From positions 108,974,436 to 109,038,435 of the forward strand of contig NC_056001.1 in the NCBI RefSeq assembly GCF_018446385.1: 64,000 bases of DNA, in the 5' to 3' direction. Under the pieces are notes generated by a model. The model saw only the letters and a list, made by a program, of their open reading frames with translations, did no database searches and was not told the DNA's origin. The DNA comes from Zingiber officinale (Eukaryota > Streptophyta > Magnoliopsida > Zingiberales > Zingiberaceae). Of this stretch, positions 55,936-64,000 are shown one piece after another; positions within the stretch are counted from its first letter, which is position 1; every line of letters starts with the position of its first letter. The position numbers were made by a program, and so were the translations under genes.

Positions 55936-57100
55936 GCTCCGACCTCTCTCCGAAGACCCGAAAAGACGATCTTTGTCGAGAATTAGAAGGGAAGGAAAAA
56001 AAAAAAAAAAGCGAGCAAGGGACGACTCGGAGGCCGCGAGGCGGGGCTGGAACATAAATAGAAGTTTTTGGGCTTGCCTTTTTTATTTTTTTTCCCAAAA
56101 TTACACTTTTTTTTAATACTCGATCGCCACGCTTTTCTTGTACCTGCCGTACGATACGATGGACCCACCTAAGGGTTTGATCCTGCCTCACGGACAGTGC
56201 CGTAGGTATACAGTGCGAAGTCGCGCAAGGCATTTTTTATTTATTTTATTTTTTTATAATTTTTTTCTTAAATTGACAGTTATAAAAAATTAGTTTCAGA
56301 ATTTAAAAATTAGATTATAATATTAAAAAATTAGATGCACACTCTAGAGTGATAGAATTGGGTGGGTACACATAAAAAAAAAAAAAATTGTTATTTTTAC
56401 TTAATATTATAATTCAATCCTTAATTTTTAAAAGTAAACATAATAGGAAGTTTAAAAAAAATCATAATAAAAAAAGTTTAAATATACACTGTCTTTAGGG
56501 TACTGTCTGTACCGGATCGGCTGGTTAAACTGACATACCTGAGCTTCTGTAGCCCTGTAGGTATACTACGTGGATCCTCAAACAAATCTTAAAATAAAAA
56601 AAAAAATAAAAAAGACATTTTTTATAGTTAAAAATAGATTAAAAAAATCAAAAATCAAAAGAGTTAAATTGACGTCACATTTGAAGGTAAGTACCCGAAT
56701 ACGTACTGATGGTTCGTATTAGTATCCATGTTCACCCGGTCTGTCCCATATTAGTTCGGGTGTTATGATTTATTTTTCTCATAATGATCATGGGTCCGAT
56801 CGATGGGGGTCCTAGGGGTAAGGATTTCACCTTTTGCTGCAAGTATTAGTATCCATGTCAATTTATCTGAATATAAAATTTATTTTAAATTCTAGATTTT
56901 ATGTAACAAAAATTTTGTATAATCTATTTTATTTATTTTTAAAATTTAGATTATATAAATAATATATTTTTAAATTTAGAAAATAAATTTTATTTTTTAA
57001 ATATTAAGGTAGTGTTTGATTCTTTTTTTAGGAATCTAAATAGGAATAAAAATTAAAATTTTCTTTTATATCCTTAAAAAAATAAGAACAAAAATTAGAT
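55936..57100. other. Response-regulator 5' region and AT-rich intergenic DNA
   Basis: 55936-56060 is probably 5' UTR (minus), with a 16-base A/T run near 56000. From 56140 to 56580, short inverse-related 'cctgtaggtatac' and 'tgccgtaggtatac' words suggest a small decayed element. Nothing else was recognised. Confidence 0.45.
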
Positions 57101-57268
57101 ATGAGAGAAAGTTTAATGTGACAGAAAAATATGATTGAGAGAGAAAATGTGATAGGAAAGAATGAAGAAAGAGAAAATGTGATGAGAGAGAAAGTATGAT
57201 GGAAAGAATGAAGAGAGAAAAAATATAATAAGAGAAAATGAGAAAAAAAACTGTGATGGAAGAGAGCA
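57100..57268. repeat. GA-rich degenerate short repeat (first island)
   Basis: Irregular repeats of 'gagagaaaatgtgatgagag' type. The same motif recurs at 57490-57665 and 63345-63550. Confidence 0.8.
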
Positions 57269-57483
57269 TCAGACAAAAGGCAAATATGTTCGCCCCAACA
57301 CCCTCGCTAGTCGGCCCTAAAATCAACACGGAGAAGGTAAATCACGATGATTGAGAAGGCAAGTGACAGGTGGGGTGAGTTTACACGGATTATAGGGATT
57401 TATGCCATGTAGTCCCGAGATTCAACCCTAAAACCTTATCCGGCAATTAATCTGTCACTTACCAACTCAGCTAAGCTCGTGGG
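57268..57483 (-). mobile_element. tRNA-derived SINE, copy A
   Basis: On minus the 5' end is CCCCACGAGCTTAGCTGAGTTGGTAAGTG (A box TAGCTGAGTTGG), followed by a B-box-like GGGTTGAATC, then 'ccctataatccgtgtaaact' and 'cgtgatttaccttctccgtg', ending near GGGGCGAACATATTTGCC. It is about 215 bp and non-coding. Confidence 0.75.
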
Positions 57484-57489
57484 GTCTCA

Positions 57490-57665
57490 ATGGGAGAGAG
57501 TATGATGAGAGAAAAAATATGATGAGAGAAAAAATGTGATGGGATATAAAGAAGAGAGAGAAAGTATGATAAAAGGAAAATAAGGAGAGAGTATGTGATG
57601 GAAGAGATTGAATAGAGAGAAATTGTAATGAGGAAGAATAAGAAAATATAGTGTGATGGGAGAGA
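57490..57665. repeat. GA-rich degenerate short repeat (second island)
   Basis: 'gagagaaaaaatgtgatggg' type units between SINE copies A and B. Confidence 0.8.
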
Positions 57666-57866
57666 AAGCACGTGGCCAAAAGGCGAATAAGCCAGCCCGC
57701 CCCAGGACCAACAGGGAGAAGGTAAATCACGATAACTGACAAGGCAAGTGACAAGTGGGGTGAGTTTACACAGGTTGTAGGGATTTACACCCTATTAGCC
57801 TGAAATTCGACCTCAAGATCTCATGTGGCAATCAACCTGCCACTTACCAACTCAACTTGTGGGGGC
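57666..57866 (-). mobile_element. tRNA-derived SINE, copy B
   Basis: It aligns with copy A in the same orientation ('aaatcacgataactgacaag', 'gtgagtttacacaggttgta', 'cacttaccaactcaac' in plus sense). The A box is partly eroded. Non-coding. Confidence 0.75.
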
Positions 57867-57879
57867 AATGGAAGAGAAA

Positions 57880-58051
57880 GCATGGTGGCAAAAGGCAAAT
57901 ACGCTCGCCCCTAGCGCTCCCGCCAACCCATCCCAGGGCCAACATGGAAGAGGTAAATCACGGACGGCTACTAGCCTTTGGAATAGTGATTAGCACATAA
58001 GGGAAACATTTACCTCGGCTTTGCCAAGATTCGAACTCCAGACCTCATGGT
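57880..58051 (-). mobile_element. tRNA-derived SINE, copy C (split by the solo LTR)
   Basis: A better B box (GAGTTCGAATC on minus, about 58027-58037) and the common 3' part ('aggtaaatcacggacggcta', 'caaaaggcaaatacgctcgc' in plus sense). The 5' part continues at 63306-63340 ('agcaccacctcatgtgctag') beyond the LTR insertion, giving target duplication ATGGT on both sides. Confidence 0.75.
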
Positions 58052-61000
58052 TGTTAGAGCGTATATTAAAAGTCTAGTTTTTTATAAACATTTATTTTAA
58101 AATAAATAATCACATTGGTCAAATGTCTACATTTGTATGCTAAGTGTAGTTGTTCAATTAATTTATATTGTAGATAACATGATGTGTGGTGTCAGACACA
58201 GAAGATCATGTTATCAATTCCTTATAAATTATAAATAGTAGCTCACGACTAAGATGGAAATGAACAAACCATTGGAATAGTTGTAGTGTAATTTGGTATT
58301 AGTTTATCTTAATTATAAAATTACACTAGTACACTCTGAGTGTATTGAGCAGGACCATTTAAGGTGAGTTCTTTTATACTGACTGAATAAAAGAACAAGG
58401 CATTTGTTATTATGGAAGTGTGTACTCTTAATTCTGATATAATAACAAGTACATATATCTAATATTTATTTCTTTGACTTATCAATGGGTAAGATTTAGT
58501 TCGATAAATCAAGAGGCTTTATAAGTTGGGAAATGATATTATTCATAGTGTGTGTTGTTGATTATAGAAAAAAATTGTGTCCTAGTAATCTAGGTTGATA
58601 ATGTCCCCAAGAGAAACTCATAAGGATTGTCATGTAAACCCTGCAGGTGGACTTAGTCCGACATGATGATAAAGTTGAGTGGTACTACTCTTGAAGCTAA
58701 ATATTAATTAAGTGAGTTGTCAGTAACTCATTTAATTAGTGGGCATTTGATATCTTAAACACAGGGAGATTAACACACTCATGATAAAAAGGATCCCATA
58801 TAGTAATATGGGATTGGTGTGGTAATTCAATAATAACTCTTTAGTGAAATGAGATATATTGATGAACTCGAGTTGGGTGTTCGGGGCGAACACGGGAAGC
58901 TCAAGTTCATCGGGAAACCAAAACCAATTCCTCCTCTTGGTCTCTGTCGTAGCATCTTCTTTATAAAGTCTTATACCCACTCATACCCACTTTAAGGTGG
59001 TCGGTCAAGCCTAGCTTGGAGCCCAAGCTAGGGTTGGCCAAACCAAGGTGAGTTGGTTGCCGACCCTAGCTTGAACCCAAGATTAATTGGTCGGCCACAT
59101 TAAAATAAAAGGATTTTATTTTTTTAAAATATTTTCTTACGTGGAAGTCATGATTTTAAAAGAGAGTTTAAAATTTAAATCTTTCCTTTTATAATTTTCT
59201 ACAAAAGATTAAGAGAAAGGTTTGATATCTTTCTTTATTTGTAGTTAAAAGGAATATTTTAATTTTTGATAAAACTTTTCTTTTTTAACTATCCTCATGA
59301 TTTTAAAAAAGAGTTTAAAATTTAAATCTTTTTTTTTATAGTTTCTACAAAAGATTAAGAAAAGATTTGATATCTTTCCTTATTTTTAAATTAAAAGGAA
59401 GCTTTTAATTTTAGAGAAAAATTTTCTTTTTGTAAATCATCCAAGATTTTAATTTATAAAAGTTTCCTTTTATAACCAACCATGAAGGGAATTTTTAAAA
59501 GAGAAATTTTTATTTAAAAATTTTCGGAAACAAATTAGGAAGTTTTAATTTTGTGTTTAAAACTTTCTTTCCTTGGAGGATTAGATATGGGCGGCCAGAA
59601 AGGATTTTTAATTAGTTAAATTTTCCTTTTCAATGGCAAGGAAAATAAGGAAGTTTTTATTAAAACTTTCCTTATTTGCCAAGATCAAGAAATATAAAAG
59701 AGAGGGTAGAGGTGCCTCACCTTATAACAATACTTCTATTATTCCTCTCCTCCTTGGTGGTGGTCGACCCTCTGTTGGTTGCTACTCGGAAAATCTAATG
59801 GTTCCACTGTACAAAAATTTTGTACAAAGGTCTAAACCTTTCCTAGCTACCATGTGTTCTTTTAAATTAAACTTGGATTGCCTGCGGAACTTAACACGTT
59901 TGATCCAAAGTTTAATTTACTTGTTCTTTTAGGTTTAGACTTGGATCTTCTGCGGAACTTAACACGTTCGATCCAAATCATCTAGGTTATTAATTCCATT
60001 AAATATTAATTTCCAAAATTAGTTTTCAGGACTGCATGGCGAGGCACATGACCTTCTTGGATATGGGAACAACCACCACCGCCTAGACAAAGCCTTTTAA
60101 GGAAAGCTAATATTTAATTTCCTTAAATAACTTTAGGTCAACCAAAAGGAGCAATCAAATCACAAGGAAAAGAAAAACAAAAGAACGATCATTGAAAACT
60201 AATTCGAAATACTAGAATCGCATGCCTCTTGTATTTGATATTTTTACAAAGAAATAAAACTAGTATGATGCGGAAATTAAATACTAGTATACCTTTCCTT
60301 TTACAAACAAAAACCTCTAGGTCTTCTACCGTATTCCTCTTCTAACCTCGGACGTTGTGTGTGCAATGATCTTCCGAGATGAGAAACCACCAAAGCACCT
60401 TCTTCTCCTCCTTGCAAGGTTCGGCCACAACAAGAGCACCTCCAAGGATGAAGAGCTTCAACCACCACCAATGCTCCAAGGGATGCTAGAAAAGAGGCTT
60501 CTTTTTTCTCCTTCTCCTTCTTAGATTTGGCCACCAAAGCTATCTCCACCAAGAGAAGGTTTCGGCCACACAAAGGAGAGGAGAGGAAAAAGAAGGGCCG
60601 GCCACACCCAAGGAGAAAAGAGAGGAAAAGTAGAATAGAGATGTTCACAATGAAGTCTCCTCTACCCTCTCTTTTATAATCCTTGGTCTTGGCAAATAAG
60701 GAAAATTTAATAAAAACTTCCTTAATTCTTTTGCCATTGAAAAAGAAAATTTATTTGATTAAAAATAATTTTCTTCTCATCAATTATAATGGCCGGCCAT
60801 ATTAAAGCTACAAACAAGGAAAGTTTTAATTAATTAAAACTTCCTAATTTGTCTCCAGAAATTTATAAAAAATTTCTCCAATAATTTTCATCCCTTCATG
60901 ATTGGTTAATAAAAAGGAAATTTTATAAATTAAAATTTTTCTTTTAAACATGTGGATAAAAAGAAAGTTATCTCTAAAAATTAAAATCTCTTTTAATCTA

Positions 61001-63300
61001 CAAATAAGGAAAGATATCAAATCTTTTCTTAATCTCTTGTAGAAACTTATAAAAAAAAATATTTAATTTTTAAACTCTCTTTTAAATCATGAACATGGTT
61101 AAAAAGGAATTTTTTTAAAAAATTTAAAATCCACCTTTTAATTGACAAATAAGGAAAGATTTCAAATTTTAAACTCTCTTTTAAACATGTAGATGATTTA
61201 CAAATAAGGAAAGTTTTTAAGAAAAAATTAAAACCATCCTTTTAATCTACAAATCAGGAAAGAGATGAATCTCTTCTCTTAATTTTTTGTAGAAAGCTAT
61301 AAAAGGAAATTTTTAATTTTTAAACTTTCTTTTAAAACCATGGTATCCACATAAGAAATAATTTTAATAAAAATCATTTTTAATATTTTAGTGGCCGGCC
61401 ACCTAAGCTTGGGACCCAAGCTTTGGCCGGCCACCAACTTGACTCATCCACTTGGACTTGGCCGGCCCTAGCTTGGGTTCCAAGCTAGCTTGGCCGGCCC
61501 CATTGGATGGGTAAGAAGATGGGTATGTGGTTGGTATAAATCTCTATATACAAGAGGCTACAATAGGGACCGAGAGGAGGAATTGGTTTTGGTCTCCCGA
61601 TAAAATTAAGCATCCCGTGTTCGCCCCGAACACACAACTTAATTTTATCAATAATAATTCATTCCACTAGAGAACTATTATTGAACTACCGCACCAATCC
61701 TAAATTACATTTTGGGCTCCTTCTTATTATGAGTGTGTTAGTCTCCCTGTGTTTAAGATGTCGAATGTCCACTAATTAAGTGAGTTACTGACGACTCATT
61801 TAATTAATATCTTAGTCCAAGAGTAGTACCACTCAACCTTATCATCATGTCGGACTAAGTCCACCTGCAGGGTTTAACATGACAATCCTTATGAGCTCCT
61901 CTTGAGGACATTCTCAACCTAGATTACTAGGACACAGTTTCCTTCTATAATCAACAACACACACTATAAGTGATATTATTTCCCAACTTATCGGTCTTAT
62001 TGATTTATCAAACTAAATCTCACACATTGATAAATTAAAGAAATAAATATCAAATATATGTGCTTGTTATTATATTAGGATTAAGAACACATACTTCCAT
62101 AATAACTGAGGTCTTTGTTCCTTTATAAAGTCAGTATAAAAGAAACGACCTCTAATGGTTCTACTCAATACACTCTAAGTGTACTAGTGTAATTATATAG
62201 TTAAGATAAACTAATACCTAATTACACTACGACCTTCTAATGGTTTGTTCTTTCCATCTTGGTCGTGAGCTACTGTTTATAATTTATAAGGTACTGATAA
62301 CATAATCTTCTGTGTGTGACACCACACACCATGTTATCTACAATATAAATTAATTGAACAACTACATTTATCATAAATGTAGACATTTGACCAATGTGAT
62401 TCTTATTTCTAGATAAATGTTTATACCAAAAGCTAGGCTTTTAGTATACATCCTAACACCCTCATCCTTCTTCATCTCCTTTTCTTCTTCTTTAGTGGCC
62501 CGCGACATCAACTCTTGGGGAGTCCTTGGTAGCCGGATTTTGCTTGGAGAAGAAGTGGAGAAAAGAGGCTTTGTTTCTAGCATCCCTTGGAGCTTGGTGG
62601 CGGTGGTCGAACCTCATCTTTTCTTGGAGTTCTTGTGGTGACCGAAACTTGCTTGGAGAAGAAGGAAGCTTGGGTGGATTCTTGTCTCGATAGATCGTCG
62701 CCCACACGACGTCCAAGATAAAAAGAAGAATACGATAGAAGATCGTGAGGTCTATAAGCTATAAAAGGTATAACTAGTTATTAGTTTCTGCATCATAACT
62801 AGTTCATCCTTTTATTTAGATCTTGAAATACCAAATACAAGAAGTTAATGAATCTAGGATTATCGAATTTATGTTTTCGATTTTGTGTTTTTTTTTTAAC
62901 TTGTGATACGATTGTTCTTTTTAGTTAAACCTAGGGTTATTATAAGGAAATTAAATATTAAATTTCGTTGAAAGACTTTGTCTAAGAAGTGGTGGATGTT
63001 CCCATACCCAAGAAGACCTAGTGTCTCGCCATGTTTAACCTGGAAGCCAATATCTGAAATTAATAGTTAATTGAATTTGTAACATGGGTGGATTTGGATC
63101 AATAATGTTAAGCATCGTCTGCGATCCAAGTCCAAACCACTAAGAACAAATAAGTTGAATTTGGAATCAATAATGTTAAGTTCCGTTCATGATTCAAATT
63201 TAATTTCTAAAGAATATAATAGGTTGATAGGAATGGTTCAGGACTTGTACAAAATTTTTATACAGGGGAACCGGTACGATATTCCCAGTAGCAACCAACA
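58052..63300 (+). mobile_element. Solo LTR of a large LTR family, interrupted by a second copy
   Basis: The outer LTR consists of 58052-59772 (starts TGTTAGAGCG) and 62464-63300 (ends AGCAACCAACA), about 2.56 kb in total. The flanks ATGGT (58047-58051) and ATGGT (63301-63305) are identical target duplications. No gag or pol is present. It contains 'aagctagggttggccaaacc' repeats near 59015 and AT-rich about-100-bp repeats at 59150-59560. The superfamily is uncertain. Confidence 0.9.
59773..62458 (-). mobile_element. Inner solo LTR, same family, inverted
   Basis: 2,686 bp. On minus it starts TGTTAGGATGTATAC at 62458 and ends GCAACCAACA at 59773. Flanks CCCTC (59768-59772) and CCCTC (62459-62463) are identical. 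Both ends and the interior ('ggccggccaagctagcttgg', 'ctccttgggtgtggccggcc') align with the outer LTR in reverse. No coding capacity. Confidence 0.9.
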
Positions 63301-63344
63301 ATGGTAGCACCACCTCATGTGCTAGCCACTAGACTGTCCCGAGA

Positions 63345-63560
63345 GGAGAGAAAGTATGATTAGAGAGAATGAGGAGAGAAAAAGTGTCATAAGAGAGAAA
63401 ATGTGATGTGAGAAAATGAAGAGAGAGAAAGTGTGATGAGAGAAATGAGTAAAGAGAGTGTATTGCGGGAGAGATTAAAAAGAGATAAAGTGTGATGATA
63501 GACTGAGGAGAGAGAAAGTATGATAAAAGAGAAAAGAAAAGAGTGATATGAAAGAAATAT
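63345..63560. repeat. GA-rich degenerate short repeat (third island)
   Basis: 'gagagaaagtgtgatgagag' type repeats like those at 57.1 and 57.5 kb, on the far side of the nested LTRs. Confidence 0.8.
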
Positions 63561-63574
63561 TAAACAAATACATT

Positions 63575-64000
63575 AAGGGTGCGTTTGGTTCGGGGTTATT
63601 CTTGATAACCTTGGTTATCCATCCAAGGTTATCAACAAAAACCTTGTTTGGTTTAAGTATTCGATGATTCCCGAGTAATGTTCCATGTCCGACACGTCAG
63701 CAAAAGGGTCATGCAGCCCGGAATCGGAAAACCTCAGAAAACTAAGATTTTTCTTGATTCCGGGGTTAACGAATTTTTTTTACCAAAAATACCCTCCGAT
63801 AAGAAAAAACATGGAAAAAAGAGAAAAAATGTAAAAAAATATTAAAAAATGTAAAAAAATAAAAAAATGTTTAAATTTTTTTAAAATTTCAAAATTTTTA
63901 AAAATAAAAAATTTAAAAAAATAAAAAATTTAAATTTAAAATTTAAAATTTTTTAAAAATTAATTTTTTTAAAAAAAATATATATTTTTTAAAAATTTAA
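63575..64000 (+). mobile_element. PIF/Harbinger-like terminus, cut by the window end
   Basis: TTAAGGGTGCGTTTGGTTCG: a GGGTGCGTTTGG terminal motif directly after TTA, as in Tourist/PIF-Harbinger elements (3-bp TWA duplications). It is followed by 'ccaaggttatcaacaaaaac' palindromic DNA and then an almost pure A/T tract from about 63785. The other end is outside the window. Confidence 0.55.

Noticed and set aside
57066-57754. Hydrophobic Ser/Phe-rich minus ORFs
   Set aside because: They arise from translation of GA-rich repeats and overlap SINEs.
58052-62458. A single 4.4-kb giant foldback transposon with TGTTAG termini
   Set aside because: The apparent ends belong to two LTRs in opposite orientation. 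Two independent perfect target duplications (ATGGT, CCCTC) and the remaining LTR end at 63300 explain everything.

Overview
This is eukaryotic nuclear DNA from a flowering plant. The genes are intron-split and belong to plant families: a WRKY factor, a type-B response regulator, a plant calmodulin-binding protein and a class VI receptor-like cytoplasmic kinase. First exons and the intronless histone gene are GC-rich, while introns and intergenic DNA are AT-rich, which is typical of monocots. I suspect a Zingiberales-like monocot, but the sequence alone does not prove it. Exon structures below were worked out by hand from splice sites and reading-frame continuity. For the TFIIIC subunit, the kinase and the response regulator the reconstructed exons sum to an intact frame.

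Layout. 1-0.93 kb: 5' part of a group IId WRKY gene (minus strand), cut by the window edge. 2.2-24.4 kb: a retrotransposon nest. Its frame is one decayed Ty3/Gypsy element of Tat type (LTR 3209-4354, gag/RT/RNase H remnants, integrase tail near 20.6 kb, a 75-bp tandem array, an antisense coiled-coil ORF, LTR 23216-24422). About 13.9 kb of Ty1/Copia elements lie inside it, and one of their gag genes carries a complete Cassandra-type TRIM with 5S rRNA-derived LTRs.

25.6-42.8 kb is a gene island: a 14-exon TFIIIC subunit 5 gene (minus) with a probable U12-type AT-AA intron; divergent from it a calmodulin-binding protein (plus); a small plastid-type membrane protein (plus) with a probable premature stop; a tandem array of tRNA-like repeats; and an RLCK-VI kinase (minus) with a GC-AG intron. 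43-47.4 kb holds small inverted-repeat elements and a solo LTR. tRNA-Gly(CCC) and histone H4 follow at 47.8-48.9 kb (both minus), then a type-B response regulator (50.0-55.9 kb, minus) with two DNA elements in its last intron.

57-63.5 kb is a Russian-doll insertion. Minus-strand tRNA-derived SINEs sit in GA-rich DNA. One SINE is split by a solo LTR with a perfect 5-bp target duplication, and that LTR is split by an inverted solo LTR of the same family with its own perfect duplication. The window ends in a PIF/Harbinger-like terminus and AT-rich DNA.

The genes do not form an operon or pathway. The only shared theme is nuclear gene control and signalling. RNA polymerase III sequences recur (a TFIIIC subunit, a tRNA, 5S-derived LTRs, tRNA-derived SINEs), which is probably coincidence.
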